A program made the position numbers and the translations under genes. From the NCBI RefSeq assembly GCF_005080745.1, contig NZ_CP033004.1:75241-139240 (forward strand): a DNA stretch of 64,000 bases, given 5' to 3'. A model generated the notes under the pieces. It was not told where the DNA came from. It made no database searches and saw nothing but the letters and a program-made list of their open reading frames with translations. This DNA comes from Buchnera aphidicola (Melaphis rhois). GTDB taxonomy: Bacteria > Pseudomonadota > Gammaproteobacteria > Enterobacterales > Enterobacteriaceae. Positions 49,204 to 57,315 of the stretch are shown here, piece after piece; the first letter of the stretch is position 1, and every line of letters begins with the position of its first letter.

Positions 49204-49581
49204 TTATATGTTAAAACTTTCTCCGCAACCGCATAAGTTTTTAATTTTTTTATTATTAAATTTAAAAACGTAATTTATTCCTGTTTTTATAAAGTCTATT
49301 TCTATTCCATCTAATATGGATATATATTTTGAATCTACTAAAATTAGTATTTTTTTGGAGTTAAAACTGATATCAGTATGACATATGGTTTCTATAAGTT
49401 CCATATAATGTTTCATTCCAGCACATCCTATTTTTTTGATTCCTAATCTGATCCCTATTTTATTTTCTTTTTTTATCAATTTATACATTTGTCGTTCTGC
49501 TTGATGACTGATTTTTATTCCTTTTATATTTTTATTATGTGTTGCTTTTAAAAATAGTGTTAATTCAGTATTTTTGTTCAT
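49204..49581 (-). CDS. sufA: A-type iron-sulfur carrier protein, SufA-like
   Basis: 125-residue A-type scaffold that carries Fe-S clusters to apoproteins. The three conserved cysteines are present: one in KKIGCAGMKHY and two in the C-terminal CGCGESF. The stretch IDFIKTGINYVFKFNNKK matches E. coli SufA better than IscA or ErpA as I remember them. Proximity to ydiK also fits the E. coli suf neighbourhood. The sufBCDSE genes that normally follow are absent here: tyrS lies directly downstream. Confidence 0.85.
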   Translation of the reverse strand: MNKNTELTLFLKATHNKNIKGIKISHQAERQMYKLIKKENKIGIRLGIKKIGCAGMKHYMELIETICHTDISFNSKKILILVDSKYISILDGIEIDFIKTGINYVFKFNNKKIKNLCGCGESFNI

Positions 49582-49991
49582 TTTTTCTTCTCATATTAAT
49601 ATATCAAATAAACTTTATATTTTAATTTTGTAAAAAAATTTTTTAAAAAAATATGATAACATTGTTGTATTAGTTGCATATTTTTAAAATGTATATGTTT
49701 AGATTGGAAAAATAATATGTTTTATGTGTTAATAAATGGTAAAACTTTAACAATTACAAATTTTAATAACTTGTAATATATTATATTTTATTTTTAGATA
49801 AAACTCAACGAGTTTCTCAATATTGTAGTATATATGTGAATGTGTTATATAAGATATGTAATATAAATTATATCTTATTGTAAAAGTTTTTCTAAATTTT
49901 AGAATTATATTGTTGTCAAATTTTTACTTAGTCAATCGTATTGTTCAATTGATTTGCAATAATTAAGGAAATATAAAGGTATAATATTTAT
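49582..49991. other. Intergenic spacer between divergent sufA and ydiK
   Basis: About 410 bp of AT-rich sequence between divergent starts; it presumably holds both promoters. No IscR-like or other operator recognised and no ORF. Confidence 0.45.
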
Positions 49992-51110
49992 ATGCAAGAT
50001 AAACGAGAAGGTATGGATTTGCCACAAGCAATTTTTTCGCTAATATTTATTATTATTATGATATTTTCTAGTTTATGGATCATGCGTCCATTTTTTTTAG
50101 GATTTGCTTGGGCTAGTATGGTAGTTATAGCAACATGGCCTATATTCTTAAAGTTACAAATATTATTATGGGGAAATAGAGCATGTGCTGTTTTAACAAT
50201 GATTATTATTTTGTTATTAATTTTCATTATTCCTATTGTTTGCATAGTAAACAGTTTAATCGATAATAGTACTTCAGTAATTAGTTGGTTAAATTCAGAT
50301 AATTTAAAGTTTCCAGATTTATATTGGTTGCAGGAAATTCCTGTAATTGGATCAAAATTATTTTCTAGTTATCAGAAATTACTAAATGAAGGTGGTTCTG
50401 AGTTAATTACTAAAGTTCAACCTTATATGGGGAAAACTACTGAATTTTTTGTAATTCAAGCAGGTCATTTTGGACGATTTATTATTCATTTAGTGTTTAT
50501 GTTAGTTTTTAGTTCTCTATTGTATTGGAATGGGGAAAGAATGAGAAACGTTATTAGACATTTTGCTGTTCGATTAGGATCACATTCCGGAGATTCAGTA
50601 GTGTCACTCGCTGGTCAAGCCATTAGAGCAGTGGCTTTGGGAGTTGTTGTTACTGCATTAGTTCAAGGTATTTTAGGAGGAATAGGGTTAGCAATTTCCG
50701 GAATTCCATATTCTTCGTTACTAATGATGTTAATAATTGTTTTTTGTTTAGTACAATTAGGTCCATTACCTGTATTAATTCCAGCAATTATGTGGTTATA
50801 TTGGAATGGAAACACTACTTGGGGAACTGTTTTGTTGATTTGGAGTTGTATAGTATGCGTGTTAGATCATATACTACGACCTGTTCTTATACGCATCGGT
50901 GCTGATTTACCAACTGTATTAATCTTATCTGGTGTTATAGGTGGTTTAATAGCATTTGGAATGATTGGTCTGTTTATTGGTCCAGTAGTTTTAGTTATAT
51001 CTTATCGTCTTATTTCTTCTTGGATGGATGAAATACCGGCTCCAAGTTCTTTATCAAAAGATTCAATAGAACAGTTTTTATTAAAAGATAAAATTAAAAA
51101 AAATGATTAG
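49992..51110 (+). CDS. ydiK: AI-2E/PerM family membrane protein YdiK
   Basis: 372-residue inner-membrane protein (E. coli YdiK 370) with about seven or eight hydrophobic helices. The C-terminal half carries the family motif region GIGLAISGIPYSSLL, then LVQLGPLPVLIPAIMWLYW and GMIGLFIGPVVLVI. Base use is slightly richer in G/C than in neighbours, typical of a conserved membrane gene. The family is predicted to transport or export small molecules; the substrate in E. coli is unknown to me. Retention in a reduced genome suggests a useful envelope or exchange role. Confidence 0.9.
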   Translation: MQDKREGMDLPQAIFSLIFIIIMIFSSLWIMRPFFLGFAWASMVVIATWPIFLKLQILLWGNRACAVLTMIIILLLIFIIPIVCIVNSLIDNSTSVISWLNSDNLKFPDLYWLQEIPVIGSKLFSSYQKLLNEGGSELITKVQPYMGKTTEFFVIQAGHFGRFIIHLVFMLVFSSLLYWNGERMRNVIRHFAVRLGSHSGDSVVSLAGQAIRAVALGVVVTALVQGILGGIGLAISGIPYSSLLMMLIIVFCLVQLGPLPVLIPAIMWLYWNGNTTWGTVLLIWSCIVCVLDHILRPVLIRIGADLPTVLILSGVIGGLIAFGMIGLFIGPVVLVISYRLISSWMDEIPAPSSLSKDSIEQFLLKDKIKKND

Positions 51111-51691
51111 CTAATTTTTTAAAATTATTAATATGTATATTTTAATAATTTCAGTTAATATGAATAATATTGATGTTTGTATAATTGGTCATTTTAATAA
51201 TTTTTTAAATTTTATTTTTATTTTTCCTTATAATATATCATTTTTTATAGAATTATTATTTAATACAGTCTAATAGTAAGGTTATCAATAAAATGAATAA
51301 CCTTAATAATCTATTTTATTTTTGATTTATCATTATAGAAATAAAATTTATTTTATTGATTTTTAAAATATGTTCATAAAATTTATTGTACATTTATAAC
51401 ATTGTTATGATGATTTAAATTTATTTTAGTTAAAATATAAGGTTAATGCAATAACAGCATGTTTATAATCATTTTTAAATATGTTTCAGTTATATTTATC
51501 TAATATAATAACTCTATGGTTATTTTTAATGATACATTAATGTTCTTTATTTGTAACATTTTAAAGAGTAGAAATATCTAATTTTTATTGTTTTTGTATG
51601 ATATATTTTATTTGAGTATTGGTCGTTAATGTTTGATTTTTCTAATTATAAATTTTACGTATCATTTTTTAAAACATATTTAGAGAAAAAC
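51111..51691. other. Intergenic spacer ydiK-aroH
   Basis: About 580 bp of AT-rich sequence containing one strong inverted repeat at 51277-51305. No TrpR operator-like palindrome is recognised upstream of aroH. The open frame extending aroH upstream to 51629 does not match the family. Confidence 0.45.
51277..51305 (+). terminator. 9-bp inverted repeat downstream of ydiK
   Basis: TAAGGTTAT and ATAACCTTA flank an 11-nt loop. It is 167 bp past the ydiK stop and is followed by AT-rich but not pure-T sequence, so it may be a terminator or an unrelated hairpin. Confidence 0.4.
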
Positions 51692-52738
51692 ATGAAAAAG
51701 ACAGATGAATTGAGAACGATACGAATTGATCCATTGATTACTCCAGTTGAATTAGCACAACGTCATCCTATTACATCTTCTATCATGGAAACTGTTATTA
51801 CAGCTAGAAAGAATATAGCTAATATTATGACGGGAACTGATCTTCGTTTATTAGTTGTAATAGGACCTTGTTCAGTTCATGATCCCGTAGCCGCAGTAGA
51901 GTACGCAAAAAAGTTAAGCGAATTACGAAAAAAATATTCCTCTCGACTTGAAATTATAATGCGTACTTATTTTGAGAAGCCCCGTACTGTAGTAGGATGG
52001 AAAGGACTTATTTCAGATCCTGATTTGAATGGTAGTTTTCGTGTCAATCATGGTTTATCAATTGCTAGAAAATTGTTATTAGACATTAATAACTTGGGGC
52101 TTCCAGCTGCAACTGAATTTTTAGATATAGTAATCGGACAATTTATCGCAGATTTAATTAGTTGGGGTGCAATAGGTGCAAGAACAACTGAAAGTCAAAT
52201 TCATCGCGAAATGGCTTCAGCATTGTCTTGTCCAGTGGGATTTAAAAATGGAACTGATGGAAATATACGTATTGCAATAGATGCTATTCGCGCTGCAAGT
52301 GTAAAACATTTATTTTTAGCGCCTGATAAACATGGGCAGATGACTATTAATCATACTAGCGGCAATCCATTTGGACATGTTATTATGAGAGGGGGCAAAT
52401 CACCTAATTATCATGCTAAAGATATAGCTTTAGCTGTAAAGTACTTACAGGAGTTTAATCTTTTAGAGTATTTAATGATTGATTTTAGTCATGGTAATTG
52501 TTTAAAACAACATAGACGACAATGTGATGTAGGAGAGTCTATTTCTAAACAAATAAGAGATGGTTCTACAGCTATATTTGGAGTTATGATTGAAAGCTTC
52601 ATTGAAGAAGGTTCTCAGAAAGTAATTCATGATAAGCCACTAATTTATGGAAAATCAATAACAGATCCTTGCTTAGGTTGGAATGATAGCGTGTATCTTC
52701 TTAAAAACTTGGCAGATGCTGTAAGTAGTAGATTTTAA
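51692..52738 (+). CDS. aroH: 3-deoxy-7-phosphoheptulonate synthase, Trp-sensitive type
   Basis: First step of the shikimate pathway (PEP + erythrose-4-P). ATG 51692 gives KKTDELRTIRID, matching E. coli AroH (NRTDELRTARIE) and a 348-residue product of identical length. Motifs are VIGPCSVHDP, RTYFEKPRTVVGWKGL, GARTTESQIHREMASALS and DFSHGNC. The match is closer to AroH than to AroF/AroG. Together with aroC and the transketolase genes nearby, it supports aromatic amino acid supply. Confidence 0.93.
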   Translation: MKKTDELRTIRIDPLITPVELAQRHPITSSIMETVITARKNIANIMTGTDLRLLVVIGPCSVHDPVAAVEYAKKLSELRKKYSSRLEIIMRTYFEKPRTVVGWKGLISDPDLNGSFRVNHGLSIARKLLLDINNLGLPAATEFLDIVIGQFIADLISWGAIGARTTESQIHREMASALSCPVGFKNGTDGNIRIAIDAIRAASVKHLFLAPDKHGQMTINHTSGNPFGHVIMRGGKSPNYHAKDIALAVKYLQEFNLLEYLMIDFSHGNCLKQHRRQCDVGESISKQIRDGSTAIFGVMIESFIEEGSQKVIHDKPLIYGKSITDPCLGWNDSVYLLKNLADAVSSRF

Positions 52739-52743
52739 TTTTT

Positions 52744-52776
52744 AGATACCAGTATTTAATTTTAACTGGTATCTTT
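52744..52776 (+). terminator. Rho-independent terminator candidate after aroH
   Basis: AGATACCAGT (52744-52753) and ACTGGTATCT (52765-52774) form a perfect 10-bp stem with an 11-nt loop. It starts 6 bp after the aroH stop. The following T-run is short (TTTGATTTAT). Confidence 0.6.
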
Positions 52777-52934
52777 GATTTATAGTTACATTGTAATCAA
52801 TAAATAATTAAGACTCATTTTAATATTGAACAAATTAACATATATATTAGTTCTTCATATTTTATGAGGTTATATTGTACTTTTATTTTTTAATAAATAC
52901 AATAAATAGAATTATTTAAAGTTAAGGATTGAAA

Positions 52935-54863
52935 ATGCCTGTCATCACGATGTTTGATGGACAAAAAATAACGTATAAAAATGCTATTTCAGTATTAGAC
53001 ATTGTGAAAAACGTTTCACCTGAATTAGTAAAAAATTGTTGTTTTGGTTATGTAAATAATGTTAGTGTGAACAAAAATACTGTTATAGATTACGATGCTA
53101 ATATTAGAATAATTTATGATAACGATCCAATTTTTTTAAACATTATTCGCAGTGCTTGTATTGGAGTTTTGGGGTATGCAGTGAAAGAATTATGGCCAGA
53201 TTCTAAAATTGGATATAGTTCTATTACAGAAAACGGATTTTATTGCGATATTGATATAGATTTTGCATTTACTGATTCAGATTTAAATTTATTAGAAATG
53301 CGTATGTTAGATATTTCTAATAGAAGATATGATGTTGATGTGAAGCAAGTGACATGGAATAGAGCATACGAAATTTTTGAAAATTGTTTTGAAATATATA
53401 AACTGTCAATCTTGAAAAGGGATTTCAATATTGATCAATTGGTATCTTTGTGTTTTTATCAGAAGTATGTTGATTTTAAAATTGAAATTCCAGTTCCTAA
53501 TGTTTCTTTTTGTCGTTATTTTAAGTTGCAAAAATTTTCTGGCGTATATTGGAATAGAAAGAAAGAAAATAAAATTTTGCAAAGAATTTATGGAACAGCC
53601 TGGTCTACGTTAATTGAATTGAAAAATCATTTAGAATATATAGATCAATATAAGATACGAGATCATAGAAGAATTTCTAAAATATTAGATTTATATCATA
53701 TTCAAGAAGATTCGCCAGGAATGATTTTTTGGCATCATAATGGCATGATTATTTTTCGAGAGTTAAAAAAGTTTATTCGTGAAAAGTTAGAAAAGTATCA
53801 ATATCAAGAAGTTCAAACTCCTTTGATCATGAATAAGAAGATTTGGAAAAATAGCGGACATTTAGATAATTATCAACATTTGATGTTTATGACAGCTTCA
53901 GAAAGCAGTATATACGGTATTAAACCAATGAATTGTCCTGGTCACGTTCAAATATTTAACAATACTTTGCATTCATATCGTGATCTTCCAATTCGTATTT
54001 CAGAATTTGGAAGTTGTCATAGGAATGAGCCATCAGGTTCTCTACATGGACTAATGAGAATTAGACATTTTACTCAAGATGATGCACATATTTTTTGTAG
54101 AAGAGATCAAGTTCGTGATGAAATTAGTAATTGTATAAAAATGATTTATGATGTATATGAGATTTTTGGTTTTAAAAAAAGTTTAGTAAAGTTGTCAACT
54201 CGTCCAGACAATCGAATTGGAAATGATGCGATATGGGATCAAGCTGAAAATGATTTAGCAATGTCATTAAAAGAAAATAATATACTTTTTGAGTATCAAA
54301 AAGGGGAAGGAGCTTTTTATGGCCCTAAAATTGAGTTATCATTACTTGATTCTTTAGGAAGAATTTGGCAATGCGCAACGATACAATTAGATTTTTATTT
54401 ACCAATGAATTTAGGTTCTTTTTATGTTGATAAAAATAATGAAAAAAAAGTACCAATAATTATTCATAGAGCTATATTGGGTTCTCTTGAGCGTTTTATA
54501 GGGATTTTAATAGAAAATTATTCTGGGAATTTTCCAACGTGGTTATCTCCTGTACAGGTAGTATGTATAAGTGTGAATAATAATCATATCGTATACGTTA
54601 AAGATTTATTTAACACTTTTTTTTCTGTAGGTATACGAGTTAAATTAGATATAAGAAATCAGAAAGTTGGTTTTAAAATTCGAGAACAAATCATAAAAAA
54701 AATTCCATACATTGTTATTTGTGGCGATAAAGAAGTAGTTAGTAATAAGATTACTTTTAGAACTCGATCAGGAAAACATATTCAGTTAATTGATATACAA
54801 TATTTTATTAAAAAATTACAACAAGAAATAGTTAATCGAAATTTATATTTATTGGAGGAATAA
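52935..54863 (+). CDS. thrS: Threonyl-tRNA synthetase with degenerate editing site
   Basis: Class II synthetase for tRNA-Thr. ATG 52935, after AAGGA, gives 642 residues, identical to E. coli. TGS, editing, catalytic and anticodon domains are all present in length. The catalytic core is intact: CPGHVQIF, the motif 2 region EFGSCHRNEPSGSLHGL and the zinc ligands Cys (NCPGH), His (DAHIF) and His (IHRAILGS). In the N2 editing domain the HLLGH motif reads GVLGY, and the CxxxH motif (DMCRGPHVP in E. coli) reads DFKIEIPVP. All four key residues are lost. It heads thrS-infC-rpmI-rplT-pheST. Confidence 0.96.
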   Translation: MPVITMFDGQKITYKNAISVLDIVKNVSPELVKNCCFGYVNNVSVNKNTVIDYDANIRIIYDNDPIFLNIIRSACIGVLGYAVKELWPDSKIGYSSITENGFYCDIDIDFAFTDSDLNLLEMRMLDISNRRYDVDVKQVTWNRAYEIFENCFEIYKLSILKRDFNIDQLVSLCFYQKYVDFKIEIPVPNVSFCRYFKLQKFSGVYWNRKKENKILQRIYGTAWSTLIELKNHLEYIDQYKIRDHRRISKILDLYHIQEDSPGMIFWHHNGMIIFRELKKFIREKLEKYQYQEVQTPLIMNKKIWKNSGHLDNYQHLMFMTASESSIYGIKPMNCPGHVQIFNNTLHSYRDLPIRISEFGSCHRNEPSGSLHGLMRIRHFTQDDAHIFCRRDQVRDEISNCIKMIYDVYEIFGFKKSLVKLSTRPDNRIGNDAIWDQAENDLAMSLKENNILFEYQKGEGAFYGPKIELSLLDSLGRIWQCATIQLDFYLPMNLGSFYVDKNNEKKVPIIIHRAILGSLERFIGILIENYSGNFPTWLSPVQVVCISVNNNHIVYVKDLFNTFFSVGIRVKLDIRNQKVGFKIREQIIKKIPYIVICGDKEVVSNKITFRTRSGKHIQLIDIQYFIKKLQQEIVNRNLYLLEE

Positions 54864-54866
54864 AGT

Positions 54867-55406
54867 ATTAAAGTCGGAAAAAGAATACAGATAACAAAAC
54901 CAAATCGTATAAATCATGAAATTCGTGCTTCAAAAGTGCGTCTTACTGATTTTAACGGAGAACAAATAGGTATTGTTACGTTAAGAGAAGCTTTACAAAA
55001 AGCAGACGAAGCAGGAGTAGATTTAGTTGAAATTAGTCCTAATGCAGAACCACCAGTATGTCGTATTATGAATTATGGTAAGTTTTTATACAAAAAAAGT
55101 AAATCTATTAAAGAACAGAAAAAAAAACAAAAAATAGTTAATGTTAAAGAGGTAAAATTTCGACCTGGAACTGATGAAGGAGATTATCAAGTTAAATTGC
55201 GTAGTTTAGTTCGTTTTTTAGAAGATGGAAATAAAGTAAAAGTTACTTTGAGATTTCGAGGTCGTGAAATGGTGCATCAACAAATTGGAATAAAAGTATT
55301 AAATCGCATTAAAAACGATTTATCGGAACTATCTTTAATAGAAGTATTTCCATTCAAAATTGAAAGTCGCCAGATGATTATGGTTTTAGCACCTAAAAAA
55401 AAATAA
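54867..55406 (+). CDS. infC: Translation initiation factor IF-3 (AUU start codon)
   Basis: IF-3 selects start codons and keeps 30S subunits free. The frame aligns with E. coli IF-3 from the rare start ATT at 54867 (then [20 protein letters not shown]), 4 bp after the thrS stop and behind GGAGGA. The first in-frame ATG or GTG comes only later (54936), which would delete conserved sequence. From ATT the product is 179 residues (E. coli 180). AUU is the basis of IF-3 autoregulation in E. coli, so that loop is probably retained. Core motifs [17 protein letters not shown] and [17 protein letters not shown] are intact. Confidence 0.96.
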   Translation: MKVGKRIQITKPNRINHEIRASKVRLTDFNGEQIGIVTLREALQKADEAGVDLVEISPNAEPPVCRIMNYGKFLYKKSKSIKEQKKKQKIVNVKEVKFRPGTDEGDYQVKLRSLVRFLEDGNKVKVTLRFRGREMVHQQIGIKVLNRIKNDLSELSLIEVFPFKIESRQMIMVLAPKKK

Positions 55407-55429
55407 TGATTTTGTTGTATTGTATTACG

Positions 55430-55450
55430 ACTAAAATGATTTCTTTTAGT
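55430..55450 (+). other. Hairpin between infC and rpmI
   Basis: ACTAAAA and TTTTAGT flank a 7-nt loop, followed by TAGTTTTTA. It could be an intercistronic terminator or part of an L20-type translational operator upstream of rpmI. The stem is AT-rich and weak. Confidence 0.4.
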
Positions 55451-55485
55451 TAGTTTTTATATTTATTTTAAGTTGGAATATTATC

Positions 55486-55683
55486 ATGCCTAAAATTAAA
55501 ACTTTACGTAGTGCAGCTAAACGCTTTAAAAAAACTGCATCTGGTAAGTTTAAACATAAACAAGCTAATTTGCGTCATATTTTAACAAAGAAATCTACTG
55601 ATCGCAAACGGCACTTACGTTCAAAAGCAATGGTGTCTAAGGAAGATAAAAATAAGGTTAGTTTGTTTTTACCTTATGTATGA
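55486..55683 (+). CDS. rpmI: 50S ribosomal protein L35
   Basis: 65 residues, same as E. coli. The highly basic product starts [20 protein letters not shown], and [20 protein letters not shown] follows; both are diagnostic. It is between infC and rplT as in E. coli. Confidence 0.97.
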   Translation: MPKIKTLRSAAKRFKKTASGKFKHKQANLRHILTKKSTDRKRHLRSKAMVSKEDKNKVSLFLPYV

Positions 55684-55721
55684 ATTGATTTGAATTCGTG
55701 TCAAGAAAAGGAGAACATAAT

Positions 55722-56075
55722 ATGGCTCGTGTAAAACGTGGAATAATTGCTCGTTCTCGTCATAAAAAAATATTAAAACGAGCTAAAGGTTATTATGGTT
55801 CGCGATCGAGAACATATAGATCGGCTTGTCAAGCTGTTACTAAATCGGAACAGTATGCTTATCGTGATCGTCGTCAAAAAAAACGTCAATTTAGAAAATT
55901 ATGGATTACCCGTATTAACGCTGCAGTACGTGAGAACAAAATATCTTATAGTAAATTTATGTATGGTTTAAAGAAAGCGTCAATAAATATTGATCGAAAA
56001 ATGTTATCTGAAATTGCAGTTTTTGATAGTGTTACTTTTAGCTTGTTAGTACAAAACTCAAGAAATGCTCTTTAA
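55722..56075 (+). CDS. rplT: 50S ribosomal protein L20
   Basis: 117-residue basic protein beginning [23 protein letters not shown] 55722 with AAGGAG upstream is the true start; the frame extends upstream to 55698 without family similarity. [20 protein letters not shown] is the conserved core. Besides assembling 50S, L20 represses rpmI-rplT translation in E. coli. It is followed by two hairpins before pheS. Confidence 0.97.
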   Translation: MARVKRGIIARSRHKKILKRAKGYYGSRSRTYRSACQAVTKSEQYAYRDRRQKKRQFRKLWITRINAAVRENKISYSKFMYGLKKASINIDRKMLSEIAVFDSVTFSLLVQNSRNAL

Positions 56076-56091
56076 TAAAAATTAATATATG

Positions 56092-56111
56092 AGGGAGTAA
56101 CCAGTCTCCCT
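56092..56111 (+). terminator. AGGGAG/CTCCCT hairpin after rplT
   Basis: A 6-bp GC-containing stem with an 8-nt loop, starting 16 bp after the rplT stop. It is followed by TTAATTT. Unusual GC content for this genome; possible terminator or 3'-end stabiliser. Confidence 0.45.
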
Positions 56112-56222
56112 TAATTTAAAAGTTGTTTTATGGTATAAAATTATATCGGGTAATGATAATAATACAAGTAAATTATTTTAACTCATATCGTTAAAATTTT
56201 CTTAGTTCGTTATATGTGTTTA

Positions 56223-56250
56223 AGAGCTTCCGAGTTGGAAGCTTTTTTTT
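56223..56250 (+). terminator. Rho-independent terminator or attenuator upstream of pheS
   Basis: AGCTTCC (56225-56231) pairs with GGAAGCT (56237-56243) across a GAGTT loop and is followed by T8. It is the clearest intrinsic terminator in the window. Its place, 69 bp before pheS, matches the pheM attenuator terminator of E. coli. Confidence 0.85.
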
Positions 56251-56318
56251 AACATATTAGTTATGTTTTTGAGTATTAAACAAAATGTAATGTTTATTTC
56301 AAATATGTGAGGGAAGTT

Positions 56319-57302
56319 GTGTGTGATTTTTTAGAATTAATGGAATCAGTAAAGTTAGAGATAAAAAGTATTAAAACTTTAAAAGAATTAGATACATTTA
56401 GAATTAAGTATTTGGGAAAGAAGGGATATATTTCTTCAAAAATGATTCAATTGCGTAATGTATCGTTAAAAAAAAGAAAAGAGATTAGTTCTATACTTAA
56501 TAGATTTAAAACTAATTTAAAATCTAATATCAATGAGTATAAACAAGAATTAGAAAAGCAAACTTTTTGTAAGGTATTAGAAAAAGATTCCATTGATGTA
56601 TCATTAGTGGGACGTCGTAATAGTATTGGAACGTTACATCCAGTAACTCGCATGATTGATGATATAGAAAATTTTTTTTTGAAATTAGGATTTGGGATTG
56701 TTAGAGGTCAAGAAATAGATGATGATTATCATAATTTTGATGCATTAAATATTTCTAAAAATCACCCGTCTAGAACTGATCATGATACTTTTTGGTTTGA
56801 TTCTAATCGTTTGTTACGTACTCAAACTTCTAATATGCAAATTAGATCTATGATCAAGATGAAATTACCAATTAAAATTATCGTACCAGGTAAAGTATAT
56901 AGAAACGATTATGACAGTACTCATACACCTATGTTTCATCAAATTGAAGGATTAGTTATCGATAAAAATATAAATTTTTCTAATTTAAAATGGATTATTG
57001 AATTATTTTTGAATTATTTCTTTTATAAAAACATTAATATTCGTTTTCGACCATCTTATTTTCCTTTTACTTTTTTATCTTCTGAAGTAGATATTTTGGG
57101 AGATAATAACAAGTGGTTAGAGATATTAGGTTGTGGAATGGTTCATCCTAATGTATTGAATAACGTTAATATTGATTCAGAAATATATTCGGGTTATGCT
57201 TTCGGTTTAGGGGTAGAAAGAATTGTCATGTTACGTTATGGTATTTCAGATATACGTATTTTTTTCGAAAACGATTTAAAGTTCCTTAAACAGTTTAAAT
57301 AA
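56319..57302 (+). CDS. pheS: Phenylalanyl-tRNA synthetase, alpha subunit
   Basis: Catalytic class II subunit. GTG 56319 is chosen because the product CDFLELMESVKL then lines up residue by residue with the E. coli N-terminus, and total length is 327, identical to E. coli. A GTG at 56307 is also in frame. Motifs: LHPVTRMIDDIE, DDYHNFDALNI, DHDTFWFDSNRLLRTQTS (motif 2) and FGLGVERIVMLRYG (motif 3). It is followed 13 bp later by pheT. Confidence 0.96.
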   Translation: MCDFLELMESVKLEIKSIKTLKELDTFRIKYLGKKGYISSKMIQLRNVSLKKRKEISSILNRFKTNLKSNINEYKQELEKQTFCKVLEKDSIDVSLVGRRNSIGTLHPVTRMIDDIENFFLKLGFGIVRGQEIDDDYHNFDALNISKNHPSRTDHDTFWFDSNRLLRTQTSNMQIRSMIKMKLPIKIIVPGKVYRNDYDSTHTPMFHQIEGLVIDKNINFSNLKWIIELFLNYFFYKNINIRFRPSYFPFTFLSSEVDILGDNNKWLEILGCGMVHPNVLNNVNIDSEIYSGYAFGLGVERIVMLRYGISDIRIFFENDLKFLKQFK

Positions 57303-57315
57303 GAGTAAATAGGTC

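Noticed and set aside
56153-56194. 13-codon ORF as a pheM-like leader peptide
   Set aside because: Only one Phe codon and a poor ribosome-binding site; not enough to call a leader.
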